This document shows, in pieces, positions 50,980 through 60,277 of a stretch of 64,000 nucleotides of DNA; position 1 is the stretch's first letter; each line of letters begins with the position of its first letter. Below the pieces are notes generated by a model. That model saw nothing but the letters and a program-made list of their open reading frames with translations, ran no database searches and had not been told where the DNA came from. Both the position numbers and the translations under genes were made by a program. Origin of the DNA: Streptomyces sp. NBC_01549 (GTDB lineage Bacteria > Actinomycetota > Actinomycetes > Streptomycetales > Streptomycetaceae); contig NZ_JAPEPW010000001.1 in assembly GCF_026339955.1 (NCBI RefSeq), positions 2,294,001 through 2,358,000 of the forward strand, given 5' to 3'.

Positions 50980-51798
50980 GTGCAGCGGAAGGCATACGTC
51001 CCCGGCATCGCCGTGCTCCTCGCGGCGGGGCTGGCCGCCTGCACCGGAGGTTCGGGAAGCGACGGCACGGCGGCCGACCCCAAGCCGGGCGACCTCAGCG
51101 TGAGCACCCCGGCCGCCCAGCCGGGCAAGTACCGCACGCTCCCGGAGGCCTGCGCCGCCGTGAGCCACGACAGCCTCGACTCCCTGCTGCCCGGCATCAA
51201 GCAGATCACCGACCAGAACCAGCGCGACAAGGCGTACGAGGGCCAGGCCACCCTCACCTACGACACCGACCGCCGCGTCGGCTGCGGCTGGAAGGTGGCT
51301 TCCACGGACGCCACCGACCACCTCCTCGTCGACTTCGAGCGCGTGGTCTCGTACGACAACGCGGTGAGCGACGACTCCCGCGCCCAGGACGTCTACGCGA
51401 CCGAGGAGACCGCGGCGAACCTCCCCGCACCCTCCGATTCGGCCACGCCGTCCGACACCGGCACCCCCACCGCCACCTCCTCGGCCACCCCCTCCACCTC
51501 CGCATCCCCCTCCGCCTCGGCCTCGGCCTCCGCCGGCGCGAGCGAGCCCCCCGCCGACCTCCAGCCCCGCAAGCTCAGCGACCTGGGCGACGAGGCGTTC
51601 CTCAACGACAAGCTCAACTCCGCCTCCTCGACGGCCCAGCAACGCACGGTGACTGTGGTCTTCCGCACGTCCAACGTGATCGTGAGGATCGAGTACGCCG
51701 AGCAGCCGACGGCTTCCAGCGGCACCCCGGACAGCAAGGAAATGCAGGACAGGGCCCGGAATCTGGCACAGAAGCTCGTCGACCGGCTCAACGACTGA
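50980..51798 (+). CDS. DUF3558-type lipoprotein 1
   Basis: A 272-aa lipoprotein: signal peptide with lipobox LAAC, a linker, then a domain opening YRTLPEACAAVSHDSLDSLL, typical of DUF3558. A Ser/Thr/Ala/Pro-rich insert splits the domain (about 150-185). It is exposed on the outer face of the membrane; its function is unknown. A similar gene follows on the same strand. The GTG start has GAGAGGAG upstream. Confidence 0.8.
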   Translation: MQRKAYVPGIAVLLAAGLAACTGGSGSDGTAADPKPGDLSVSTPAAQPGKYRTLPEACAAVSHDSLDSLLPGIKQITDQNQRDKAYEGQATLTYDTDRRVGCGWKVASTDATDHLLVDFERVVSYDNAVSDDSRAQDVYATEETAANLPAPSDSATPSDTGTPTATSSATPSTSASPSASASASAGASEPPADLQPRKLSDLGDEAFLNDKLNSASSTAQQRTVTVVFRTSNVIVRIEYAEQPTASSGTPDSKEMQDRARNLAQKLVDRLND

Positions 51799-51945
51799 CG
51801 GGGCCGCCGGGACGCGGGGGCACCCCACGCGAACCCCTCGAACCGGAAACGCATCGCTGCCTCACCGCGTACCGTGGCCCCTCGGACCCGACCGGTCGCA
51901 CCTGCCATGTGCGGTCGCACCACGAGCGCCACGAGTGAAGGAACC

Positions 51946-52854
51946 ATGCACCGACCAGCACAGCGAGTAGGCCGAGCCCCCCGACTCACCCGCATCCTTG
52001 TCAGCGCAGCCGCCATCCCGGTGGTACTCGCCGCCGCCGGCTGTTCCTCGGACTCCGGCTCCGGCTCCGGATCGGGTTCGAGCGCCGACAACGCCGCCCA
52101 GAAGAGCTCCGCCGCGACCTCGTCCGCGTCCCCGGACACCTCCGCGGGCACCGTCAAGCCCGCCGCGTACACGACGCTGCCGACCCCCTGCTCGATGTTC
52201 TCGAAGAAGACACTGGGCGAACTCGTCCCGAAGGGCCTGAAGTCGGCCAAGTCGGGCAAGTCGGACGAGGCGAAGGACCGCAGCAGCTGCTCCTGGAACA
52301 GCCTCGACAACAAGGGCGTCAAGGGCTCCCAGTTCCGCTGGCTGAACGTCTCCCTGCTGCGGTTCGACTCGGACGCGACCCGCGGCGAGGGCAACCAGCT
52401 CGCACAGACCTACTACGACAAGCAGGTCAAGGAAGCGCAGACGGTGGCCGGCGCGACGGGCGCCCGGTCGGAGCCGGCCTCCGGGATCGGCGACGCGTCG
52501 ACGGCTGTGCGCTACGACCTGAAGAAGAAGGAAGGCTCCTTCAAGCAGCAGACGGTCGTGACGCGCGTCGAGAACGTCGTCATCACGCTCGACTACAACG
52601 GCGCCGGTCTCGCGGGGGACAAGGCTCCGAGCGCGGACGATCTGACGAAGGCCGCGGAGAAGGCCTCCAAGGAGGCGGTGGCCGCGGTGGCTTCCGCGAA
52701 CCAGGACGGCGGCCGCGCGACCACCGCCCCGTCGCAGTCGGCCTCCCCCTCCAAGTCCGCCTCCAAGTCCGCGAGCCCCTCCAAGTCGGCTTCCCCGTCG
52801 ACGTCGGCCAGCTCCAAGCCCTCGGCTTCGGCGTCGGCCACCAAGAAGAACTGA
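51946..52854 (+). CDS. DUF3558-type lipoprotein 2
   Basis: A 302-aa lipoprotein with a long Arg-rich signal, lipobox LAAAGC, a Gly/Ser linker and a DUF3558-like domain (YTTLPTPCSMFSKKTLGELV, then DRSSCSWNSLD). The C-terminal 45 residues repeat Ser-Ala-Ser-Pro-Ser-Lys. It shares domain order with the preceding gene, so the pair probably arose by duplication. The ATG follows GAAGGAACC. Confidence 0.82.
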   Translation: MHRPAQRVGRAPRLTRILVSAAAIPVVLAAAGCSSDSGSGSGSGSSADNAAQKSSAATSSASPDTSAGTVKPAAYTTLPTPCSMFSKKTLGELVPKGLKSAKSGKSDEAKDRSSCSWNSLDNKGVKGSQFRWLNVSLLRFDSDATRGEGNQLAQTYYDKQVKEAQTVAGATGARSEPASGIGDASTAVRYDLKKKEGSFKQQTVVTRVENVVITLDYNGAGLAGDKAPSADDLTKAAEKASKEAVAAVASANQDGGRATTAPSQSASPSKSASKSASPSKSASPSTSASSKPSASASATKKN

Positions 52855-52992
52855 CATTCGAGAAGTACTGACATTCAACGGGCATCGTCGCGCAACTCGC
52901 CTGCCCAGCAGGGCATTTGACGGAGCCCGGTCCCCACGCAGACCGGGCTCCTGCCATACCGGCCACCCGTGGGCCGTACACATGTGCCACCC

Positions 52993-53006
52993 TGTTGCGC
53001 GCAACA
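52993..53006. promoter_or_regulatory. Perfect 14-bp palindrome before the DUF2637 gene
   Basis: TGTTGCGCGCAACA lies 24 bp upstream of the GTG at 53031, just before the ribosome binding site. Its position suits a repressor operator; I cannot name the regulator. Confidence 0.7.
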
Positions 53007-53030
53007 ACACGCAAGGGGAGGGGAGTACGG

Positions 53031-54347
53031 GTGGCCGCGCCAATCCAGCTCACACGAATGCACCGGATTCTCATCGGCGTGGTCGTCGCCGGTGCGCTCG
53101 TCATCGCGGGGATCGGCTTCGCCGGTTCCTACGCGGCCGTGCGCGAGCTCGCTCTCAAGAAGGGCTTCGGGAACTTCGCGTACGTCTTCCCGATCGGCAT
53201 CGACGCGGGCATCTGTGTGCTGCTCGCCCTCGACCTCCTGCTGACGTGGATCCGCATCCCCTTCCCGCTGCTGCGCCAGACGGCGTGGCTGCTGACGGTC
53301 GCGACGATCGCCTTCAACGGCGCGGCGGCCTGGCCGGACCCGCTGGGCGTCGGCATGCACGCCGTCATCCCGATCCTGTTCGTGGTCTCCGTCGAGGCGG
53401 CCCGGCACGCGACCGGCCGGATCGCGGACATCACCGCCGACAAGCACATGGAAGGCGTCCGCCTCACCCGCTGGATGCTCTCCCCGCTCCCCACCTTCCT
53501 CCTGTGGCGCCGTATGAAGCTGTGGGAGCTGCGCTCCTACGAGCAGGTCATCAAGCTGGAGCAGGAACGTCTCGTCTACCAGGCCCGCCTGCGCTCCCGC
53601 TTCGGCCGCGCCTGGCGCCGCAAGGCCCCGGTGGAGTCGTTGATGCCGCTGCGCCTGGCCCGCTACGGCGTCCCGCTCGCCGAGACCGCCCCCTCCGGCC
53701 TGGCGGCGGCGGGCATCGAGCCGGCCCTGCTGCCTCCGGCGCCGGTACAGGTGGTGGCGCCCGCCCCGGTTCCGGCGGCCCCCGAGCACCGGGAGCTGGA
53801 GTCCTCCCCGGCTCCCGCGCGGCAGTCCCAGCCGCCGTACGCACAGGAGGCACAGGCTCCGGAGCCGGACTCCAGCCCCTGGTTCGCCTCCCCCGCTCCG
53901 CAGGAGACCGTCTACGAGGGCGGCTACGACCCGGAGTACGTCCCCGAGGAGCAGTACCAGCAGTGGTACGAGGAGCAGCAGGCGCAGGCGTACGAGCCCG
54001 GCCCCGAGGAGACGGGCACCTTCCCGATCCCGGCGGGCCCCGGCCGCACGCGCCAGCTGGGTGAGGGCGTCGCCCAGGAGCAGCAGGAGTACCAGGAGCA
54101 GCTGCCCATCCCCGCCCCGCGGGAGGAGCAGTCGCCGCTCTCCGACGAGAAGGCCCGCGAGGAGAGCCTCTACCAGGTGTTCCGCCAGTCGATCATGCCC
54201 GGCCAGGGCTTGCCCACGAAGGGTGAGTTCGGCGGCAACGTCGAGGCCACGTACGGCGTCACGCTCACCGACAGCGAGCTGAGGCGCTATATGAGCCGAT
54301 TCCAGAACCGTTTCAACACGGAACTGGAGGAGGACCACATCGCGTAG
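53031..54347 (+). CDS. DUF2637 (SpdB-like) membrane protein
   Basis: A 438-aa protein. Four helices in the first 130 residues carry the DUF2637 pattern (GFGNFAYVFPIGIDAGICVL, LLTWIRIPFPLLRQTAWLLT, AVIPILFVVSVEAARH). A long Pro/Glu/Gln-rich region follows, then a C-terminal helical domain (SLYQVFRQSIMPGQGLPTKG, RRYMSRFQNRF). The family also occurs on actinomycete conjugative plasmids next to transfer genes. Here it is chromosomal beside lysS and argS. GGGGAGGGG precedes the GTG start. Confidence 0.82.
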   Translation: MAAPIQLTRMHRILIGVVVAGALVIAGIGFAGSYAAVRELALKKGFGNFAYVFPIGIDAGICVLLALDLLLTWIRIPFPLLRQTAWLLTVATIAFNGAAAWPDPLGVGMHAVIPILFVVSVEAARHATGRIADITADKHMEGVRLTRWMLSPLPTFLLWRRMKLWELRSYEQVIKLEQERLVYQARLRSRFGRAWRRKAPVESLMPLRLARYGVPLAETAPSGLAAAGIEPALLPPAPVQVVAPAPVPAAPEHRELESSPAPARQSQPPYAQEAQAPEPDSSPWFASPAPQETVYEGGYDPEYVPEEQYQQWYEEQQAQAYEPGPEETGTFPIPAGPGRTRQLGEGVAQEQQEYQEQLPIPAPREEQSPLSDEKAREESLYQVFRQSIMPGQGLPTKGEFGGNVEATYGVTLTDSELRRYMSRFQNRFNTELEEDHIA

Positions 54348-54359
54348 GCACAGACCCGC

Positions 54360-54407
54360 GTACGAGGAGGGGGCGCCCGGTGATCACCGGGCGCCCCCTC
54401 CTCGTAC
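54360..54407. terminator. 48-bp perfect palindrome, bidirectional terminator
   Basis: The 24-bp arms, centred on GGTGATCACC and flanked by GGGCGCCC-type runs, are perfectly complementary without a loop. It lies between the convergent DUF2637 and lysS stops. Confidence 0.92.
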
Positions 54408-54418
54408 GGCCGAAGGCC

Positions 54419-56176
54419 CTACACGCCGAGCAGCTTGCGCACCCGGTCCTGTCCCACCGCGAGCAGCAGCGTGGGCAGGCGCGGACCGGTGTCACGCCCG
54501 ACCAGCAGGTGGTACAGCAGGGCGAAGAACGTGCGCTGGGCGACCTTGATCTCCGGCGGGAGCTCCTTGGCGGTGGCGTCGGCGGGGAAGCCGGCCTGGA
54601 CCTTGGGGACGCCGTAGACGAGGTGGGTGAGGCCGTCGAGGGACCAGTTGCGCTCCAGCCCGTCGAGGAGCAGTCGCAGCGACTCGCGGCCCTGGTCGTC
54701 GAGCGACTTGAGTAGGTCGACGTCGGGCTCGTCGCGCACGACGGTGCGCTCCTCGGCCGGCACCTGGGTGTTGATCCAGGTCTCGGCCTTGTCGAGGCGG
54801 GGCCGGACCTCGTCCAGGGAGGCGAGCGGGTTCTCGGGGTCGAGCTCGCTCAGGATCCGCAGGGTCTGGTCCTCGGCGCCTGCGGTGATGTCGGCGACGG
54901 AGGCGAGGGTGCGGTACGGCATCGGGCGGGGGGTCTTGGGTAGCTCCCCGGCGGCGGTGCCCACCGCGCGCGCGTACGCGGCGGCGTCGGCCGGGAGGAC
55001 CGGGCCTTCGGCGACCTTGCCCGCGAGCTTGTCCCACTCGTCGTACAGCCGCTGGATCTCCTGGTCGAAGGCGATCTTGAAGGACTGGTTGGGGCGGCGG
55101 CGGGCGTACAGCCAGCGCAGCAGCTGGGGCTCCATGATCTGGAGCGCGTCGGCCGGGGTGGGCACCCCGCCCTTGCTGCTGGACATCTTGGCCATGCCGG
55201 AGATGCCGACGAACGCGTACATGGGCCCGATCGGCTGCTTGCCGCCGAAGATGCCCACGATCTGGCCGCCCACCTGGAAGGAGGACCCCGGAGAGGAGTG
55301 GTCGACCCCGCTCGGCTCGAAGACGACACCCTCGTAGGCCCAGCGCATGGGCCAGTCGACCTTCCAGACCAGCTTGCCGCGGTTGAACTCGCTCAGCCGG
55401 ACGGTCTCGGAGAAGCCGCAGGCGGAGCAAGTGTACGCCAGCTCGGTGGTCTCGTCGTCGTACGAGGTGACGGTGGTGAGGTCCTTCTCGCACTGCCCGC
55501 AGTAGGGCTTGTACGGGTAGTACCCGGCGGCCGAGCTGCCGTCCTCCTCGGCTGCGGCCCCGGACCCCTCGGCGGCTTCGAGCTCGGCCTCGTCGACCGG
55601 CTTCTGGCCCTGCTGCTTCTTCGCGGGGCCCTTCTTGGTCCGGTACTGCTCGAGGATCGCGTCGATGTCACCGCGGTGCTTCATCGCGAACAGCACCTGG
55701 TCGCGGTAGACACCGGAGGTGTACTGCTCGGTCTGGCTGATCCCGTCGTACTCGACGCCGAGCTCGGCCAGCGCCTCGACCATCGCGGCCTTGAAGTGCT
55801 CGGCCCAGTTCGGGTACTCCGAGCCCTTGGGCGCCGGGACGGAGGTCAGCGGCTTGCCGATGTGCTCGGCCCAGGAGTCGTCGATGCCGGGGATGCCGAC
55901 CGGGACCTTGCGGTAGCGGTCGTAGTCGTCCCAGGAGAGCAGGTGGCGCACGGTGTGCCCGCGGCGGCGGATCTCGTCGGCGACCAGGTGCGGGGTCATG
56001 ACCTCGCGGAGGTTGCCGAGGTGGATCGGACCCGAGGGGGAGAGCCCGGACGCGACGACCACAGGTTTGCCCGGGGCCCGACGCTCCGATTCCTCGATGA
56101 CCTCATCCGCGAAACGGGAGACCCAGTCGGTGGTCTCGGTGCTCTGAGCCACGATCGGCACGTCCTTCTTTCTCAT
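54419..56176 (-). CDS. lysS: Lysyl-tRNA synthetase, class I
   Basis: A 585-aa class I LysRS (archaeal-type), which charges tRNA-Lys. It shows the HIGH-type motif PIHLGN (52-55 for HLGN), the KMSKS-type motif MAKMSSSKGG, and a zinc-binding Cys set (YCGQCEKD, YTCSACGF). The start is uncertain. ATG 56176 has no ribosome binding site, while GTG 56152 (VAQSTETTDW) lies ten bases after AAGGA and GTG 56161 gives MPIVAQS. It is divergent from argS, with 140 bp between. Confidence 0.93.
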   Translation of the reverse strand: MRKKDVPIVAQSTETTDWVSRFADEVIEESERRAPGKPVVVASGLSPSGPIHLGNLREVMTPHLVADEIRRRGHTVRHLLSWDDYDRYRKVPVGIPGIDDSWAEHIGKPLTSVPAPKGSEYPNWAEHFKAAMVEALAELGVEYDGISQTEQYTSGVYRDQVLFAMKHRGDIDAILEQYRTKKGPAKKQQGQKPVDEAELEAAEGSGAAAEEDGSSAAGYYPYKPYCGQCEKDLTTVTSYDDETTELAYTCSACGFSETVRLSEFNRGKLVWKVDWPMRWAYEGVVFEPSGVDHSSPGSSFQVGGQIVGIFGGKQPIGPMYAFVGISGMAKMSSSKGGVPTPADALQIMEPQLLRWLYARRRPNQSFKIAFDQEIQRLYDEWDKLAGKVAEGPVLPADAAAYARAVGTAAGELPKTPRPMPYRTLASVADITAGAEDQTLRILSELDPENPLASLDEVRPRLDKAETWINTQVPAEERTVVRDEPDVDLLKSLDDQGRESLRLLLDGLERNWSLDGLTHLVYGVPKVQAGFPADATAKELPPEIKVAQRTFFALLYHLLVGRDTGPRLPTLLLAVGQDRVRKLLGV

Positions 56177-56248
56177 ACGCCAGTACGGCTGACGGGACCA
56201 TTCTCCCAGCTGGGGCGTGAACCGCGAAAACGGCTTTTCAGTGCATGG

Positions 56249-56316
56249 GATACTGGGGTTTCGTAGCTGTCACAGCTGTCGAACCTCCGGAACCCGAGCA
56301 GAACGGCACCCACTCC
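56249..56316 (+). promoter_or_regulatory. argS promoter and leader with short palindrome
   Basis: GATACT (56249-56254) with TGGG just before it looks like an extended -10. AGCTGT-C-ACAGCT (56265-56277) is a perfect inverted repeat in the leader. I find no T-box specifier or antiterminator structure. Confidence 0.45.
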
Positions 56317-58089
56317 ATGGCCTCGGTCACGTCCCTCACCGCCTCCGTCCACCAGCGCCTCGCGGACGCCCTCTCGGCAGCCCTGCCGGAGGCCGGTTCC
56401 GCGGACCCGCTGCTGCGACGAAGCGACCGGGCCGACTTCCAGGCCAACGGGATCCTGGCCCTCGCCAAGAAGGCGAAGGCGAACCCGAGAGAGCTGGCGA
56501 CGCAGGTCGTGGCACGGGTCGAGTCGGGTGACGTGATCAAGGACGTCGAGGTCTCCGGGCCCGGCTTCCTGAACATCACGATCACCGACCAGGCCATCAC
56601 CGAGAACCTGGCGGCGCGCTACGAGGACGGCGAGCGCCTCGGCGTGCCGCTCGCGAAGAACCCGGGCACCACGGTCATCGACTACGCGCAGCCGAACGTG
56701 GCGAAGGAGATGCACGTCGGTCACCTGCGCTCGGCGGTCATCGGCGACGCGGTGGTCCAGATCCTGGAGTTCACCGGCGAGAGCGTGGTCCGGCGCCATC
56801 ACATCGGCGACTGGGGGACCCAGTTCGGCATGCTCATCCAGTACCTGATCGAGCACCCGCACGAGCTGGACCACAAGGGCGCGGCGGAGGTCTCCGGCGA
56901 GGAGGCCATGTCGAACCTGAACCGGCTCTACAAGGCGGCGCGGACGCTCTTCGACTCCGACGAGGAGTTCAAGACGCGGGCGCGGCGCCGGGTGGTCGAC
57001 CTCCAGGCGGGCGAGCCCGAGACCCTCGCCATGTGGCAGAAGTTCGTGGACGAGTCGAAGATCTACTTCTACTCGGTCTTCGACAAGCTGGACATGGAGA
57101 TCCGGGACCCGGACGTGGTCGGCGAGTCGGGCTATAACGACATGCTGGACGAGACCTGCCGCCTCCTGGAGGAGTCGGGTGTGGCGGTCCGCTCCGACGG
57201 CGCGCTGTGTGTGTTCTTCGACGACGTGAAGGGCCCGGACGGCAACCCGGTCCCGCTGATCGTGAAGAAGTCGGACGGCGGCTACGGCTACGCGGCGACC
57301 GACCTCTCGGCGATCAGGGACCGCGTCTTCAACCTGAAGGCGAACAACCTCGTCTACGTGGTGGACGCCCGCCAGTCCCTGCACTTCAAGATGGTCTTCG
57401 AGACCGCGCGCAGGGCGGGCTGGCTGGGCGAGGACGTGCAGGCGCAGCAGCTGGCCTTCGGCACGGTGCTGGGCAAGGACGGCAAGCCGTTCAAGACGCG
57501 TGAGGGCGAGACGGTCCGGCTGGTCGACCTCCTGGACGAGGCGATCGACCGCGCCACCGCCGTCGTGCGGGAGAAGGCCGAGAAGGTGGGCCTGAGCGAG
57601 CAGGAGATCGTGGAGAACGGCCGGTACGTCGGTATCGGTGCCGTGAAGTACGCGGACCTGTCCACCTCCGCCGTCCGGGACTACAAGTTCGACCTGGACC
57701 AGATGGTGTCGCTGAACGGCGACACGTCCGTGTACCTCCAGTACGCGTACGCCCGTATCCGGTCGATCTTCGGCAAGGCCGGCGACCGTACGCCGCTGGC
57801 TCATCCGGAGCTCGAACTGGCCCCGGCGGAGCGGGCGTTGGGTCTGCACCTGGACCGGTTCGGGGAGACGCTGGACGAGGTCGCCGGCGAGTACGCCCCG
57901 CACAAGCTGGCGGCGTACCTGTACCAGCTGGCGTCGCTCTTCACGACGTTCTACGACCAGTGCCCGGTCATCAAGCCGGCGCCGGCGCAGGAGGTCGCGG
58001 AGAACCGCCTCTTCCTCTGCGACCTCGCCGCTCGCACGTTGCACCAGGGCATGGCGCTGCTGGGCATCAGGACGCCCGAGCGCCTCTGA
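56317..58089 (+). CDS. argS: Arginyl-tRNA synthetase
   Basis: A 590-aa class Ia synthetase. The N-terminal Add-1 domain leads to the HIGH-type motif MHVGHLRS (His133 to His136). The [17 protein letters not shown] segment and a DALR anticodon-binding domain ([20 protein letters not shown]) follow. The ATG at 56317 opens the conserved N-terminus; an earlier in-frame ATG overlaps the promoter. A strong terminator lies about 70 bp after the stop. Confidence 0.95.
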   Translation: MASVTSLTASVHQRLADALSAALPEAGSADPLLRRSDRADFQANGILALAKKAKANPRELATQVVARVESGDVIKDVEVSGPGFLNITITDQAITENLAARYEDGERLGVPLAKNPGTTVIDYAQPNVAKEMHVGHLRSAVIGDAVVQILEFTGESVVRRHHIGDWGTQFGMLIQYLIEHPHELDHKGAAEVSGEEAMSNLNRLYKAARTLFDSDEEFKTRARRRVVDLQAGEPETLAMWQKFVDESKIYFYSVFDKLDMEIRDPDVVGESGYNDMLDETCRLLEESGVAVRSDGALCVFFDDVKGPDGNPVPLIVKKSDGGYGYAATDLSAIRDRVFNLKANNLVYVVDARQSLHFKMVFETARRAGWLGEDVQAQQLAFGTVLGKDGKPFKTREGETVRLVDLLDEAIDRATAVVREKAEKVGLSEQEIVENGRYVGIGAVKYADLSTSAVRDYKFDLDQMVSLNGDTSVYLQYAYARIRSIFGKAGDRTPLAHPELELAPAERALGLHLDRFGETLDEVAGEYAPHKLAAYLYQLASLFTTFYDQCPVIKPAPAQEVAENRLFLCDLAARTLHQGMALLGIRTPERL

Positions 58090-58160
58090 TCTCCCGCAGG
58101 TCGCCGATCCCGTAGTACCCGCTCCGTACCCGTAGTACCTGCTCTTCGTACCCGTAGCAC

Positions 58161-58198
58161 CTGATCCCGTAGGCCGCTGATGCCGCCTACGGGATCAG
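58161..58198 (+). terminator. argS terminator
   Basis: CTGATCCCGTAGGC and GCCTACGGGATCAG form a perfect 14-bp stem around a 10-base loop. Confidence 0.9.
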
Positions 58199-58234
58199 TC
58201 GTTTCCGCACCCGAACGCGCGTACACACGGCCAC

Positions 58235-58260
58235 CCGAGCGGGTGCCCGTGCCCGCTCGG
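58235..58260. terminator. Second hairpin after argS
   Basis: CCGAGCGGG and CCCGCTCGG form a perfect 9-bp stem around an 8-base loop. It may be a back-up terminator or belong to the promoter of the next gene. Confidence 0.55.
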
Positions 58261-58577
58261 ATCTGTTACTCACTTTCGGGTGACGGCGGGGGTCGCGGAC
58301 GGGTGGCGCGGCATGGCGAACAAGCGCGGCAGACCAACACTGATGCGGCCACACCTGCTGAAGGGGCGTCAACCCGACACACCTTCACAAAAAGTGCACA
58401 GTACAGCCGACCATCACAACAATGTCGTTGATCGGCAACGCCCTCCGATTCCCGGACGTAGCGGAGCACTTCAGTCGGCAAGCTATGCGGTGTCCGGCCA
58501 GCAGGCCGGGTGCACGAACAGCGGGCCGACGGCACGATCCTGTCGCCGCGACCCGCCAGTACCCCAAGGGGGCACCC

Positions 58578-59126
58578 ATGACCGCTTCGCAGACCTTCAC
58601 GGCCCGTCGCCTGGCCGCCGCCGCTCTGTCCGCCGCCGCGCTGGTGGGGGCAGCCGCCCTGCCGGCGGCGGCCGACGGATCCGGGCCGCGCGATTCGCGG
58701 GTGGAGATCAGCAGGGTCCAGTACGACGCCCCGGGGCACGGCTCCAGGTCCAACCGCTCGCTGAACGAGGAGTGGGTGCAGATCACCAACAGCGGGCGCG
58801 ACAGCGTGAACCTGGACGACTGGACGCTGTCCAACCGTCAGGGCCGCGTCTACACGTTCCGCCACCTGCGTCTGAACGGCCACTCCAGCGTCCGCGTCCA
58901 CACCGGCTTCGGCCGTGACACCTACCGCGACGTCTACCAGGACCGCCGCAACTTCGTCTGGGACGACCGCGAGGACACCGCCACGCTCCGCAACGACCAC
59001 CGTCGCTTGGTCGACACCATCACGTGGGACGCCAGGCACCACGGTAACGACGGTCGCCGCAACGGTGACGACGGTCGCGGCCACGGCGCCGACCACGGCC
59101 GCGGTCCGGGCCACGGCCACCGCTGA
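58578..59126 (+). CDS. Secreted lamin-tail domain (LTD) protein
   Basis: A 182-aa exported protein. A signal peptide (about 1-32, ending AAA-D) precedes an LTD immunoglobulin-like domain: VEISRVQYDAPG, NEEWVQITNSGRDSVNLDDW and YTFRHLRLNGHSSVRVHTG. The tail is Gly/His/Arg/Asp-rich. LTD proteins of this size are common secreted Streptomyces proteins of unknown role. The ATG follows AAGGGGGC. Confidence 0.88.
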   Translation: MTASQTFTARRLAAAALSAAALVGAAALPAAADGSGPRDSRVEISRVQYDAPGHGSRSNRSLNEEWVQITNSGRDSVNLDDWTLSNRQGRVYTFRHLRLNGHSSVRVHTGFGRDTYRDVYQDRRNFVWDDREDTATLRNDHRRLVDTITWDARHHGNDGRRNGDDGRGHGADHGRGPGHGHR

Positions 59127-59279
59127 CCCGGTGCGGGTCGAGGCCGGCGCACGGACTGCGCCGCCCTCGACCCGCGGCTGATCCCCCCTCTTCGCGCGGC
59201 GTGCCACGAACCATCTGTGGCACGCCGCCGTCTGTGTGCCCCGGCCGTCCAGGACCTCGTGGGCGGACCCCGGGACCCG

Positions 59280-59309
59280 TTGTCAGTGGCGGGCCCTAAA
59301 GTCACGGGC
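59280..59309 (+). promoter_or_regulatory. DNA-damage (PafBC/RecA-NDp type) promoter
   Basis: TTGTCAGTGGC (59280-59290) then TAAAGT (59297-59302), seven bases before the ATG at 59310. It matches TTGTCRGTG-N8-TANNNT perfectly, including the GGC extension reported for Streptomyces. Confidence 0.8.
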
Positions 59310-60197
59310 ATGGCGACACTTCCGAACCCGCTGCCCTCGCTGGCGGCAGATCCGAGCGGGCGCGCGCTCGGCCTCCAACTCCCGCCCGGGAGACTGATCG
59401 ACGCGACAGACGAGGGCCCGTGGCACGAGCCGCTGCTGTGGCACGCCGAGGGACCGGCGGCCCCCGGCGACTGGACCGCGCTGGGTTCCGCCCCGCGCAC
59501 GGCCGGGCTGCTCCCCCTCCTCATCGAGGTTGGCGGCAGTCAGGGCGGCCCGGAGGAGTGGGAGCTGATGCCCGAGGAGGTGTCGTATCCGGGGGATCAT
59601 GACGCCGACGAGGTGCTGGCGGGGTACTGGGAGGAGTACGCGGAGGACGAGCTGGAGCTCGACGCCGACGTGGACTACCCCGGCAAGGAGACGGTCGTCG
59701 AACTCTTCGGTGAGGCCGAGGAGTTCGCCGAGACGATCGCACCGCACGGCGTGCAGTGGCCCGGCCTCGCACCGGCCACCGCGGCCGACGCCGACCCGGA
59801 CGACCGGGCCGCCGAGCTCGCCGACTCCCTCGCGGGCGGCGGCTCCTGGCTGAAGGAGCCGCGCCTCGCCCTGGTCCCGGCGCGCCGCAGCGCGGACATC
59901 CCGGCGGCGATCGGCTGGTCCGGCCCCGTCAACTACGAGGGCGACGTGGCCCGCCTCTGCACGGTTCTCCGCTCCTGGGAGGACCGCTTCGGCATACGGG
60001 TCGTGGCCCTCACCTTCGACCAGCTGGTCCTGTCGGTGGCGGCCCCGCCCACGACGGCTGCCGAGGCCGAGGCGGTGGCCGCCGAGCACTTCGCCTTCTG
60101 CCCGGACAACATCACGCAGGGCGAGGGGGAGACGCTGCGCGCGTACGCGGCGGACGAGGTGCTCGGCAAGAGGGTGTGGTCCTTCTGGTGGGACTGA
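59310..60197 (+). CDS. DUF4253 domain protein
   Basis: A 295-aa soluble protein. The C-terminal half carries DUF4253 (IGWSGPVNYEGDVARLCTVL, RSWEDRFGIRVVALTFDQL, AEHFAFCPDNITQGEGETLR). The centre is very acidic (YWEEYAEDELELDADVDY). Some relatives are linked to SMI1/KNR4-like toxin-immunity proteins, but no toxin gene is visible here. The leaderless DNA-damage promoter points to a stress role. Confidence 0.85.
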   Translation: MATLPNPLPSLAADPSGRALGLQLPPGRLIDATDEGPWHEPLLWHAEGPAAPGDWTALGSAPRTAGLLPLLIEVGGSQGGPEEWELMPEEVSYPGDHDADEVLAGYWEEYAEDELELDADVDYPGKETVVELFGEAEEFAETIAPHGVQWPGLAPATAADADPDDRAAELADSLAGGGSWLKEPRLALVPARRSADIPAAIGWSGPVNYEGDVARLCTVLRSWEDRFGIRVVALTFDQLVLSVAAPPTTAAEAEAVAAEHFAFCPDNITQGEGETLRAYAADEVLGKRVWSFWWD

Positions 60198-60277
60198 CCG
60201 CCGGTTGACCGACTCCCTTGTCGGGGGCGGAGCCCCCAGGTCGAGGAGGGGGCGGGTGGGGGTGGCGGGGGCGGGAG

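Larger units (their letters stand above)
58090..58577. other. 488-bp intergenic region with terminator and hairpin
   Basis: After argS the region holds short direct repeats of CCGTAGTACC, a strong terminator (58161-58198), a second hairpin (58235-58260) and then AT-richer sequence around 58380-58430 (CACAAAAAGTGCAC) that probably contains the promoter of the lamin-tail gene. I see no gene of its own. Confidence 0.6.

Noticed and set aside
56177..56316. T-box leader before argS
   Set aside because: No specifier loop or T-box sequence is visible, only a short palindrome and a promoter-like box.
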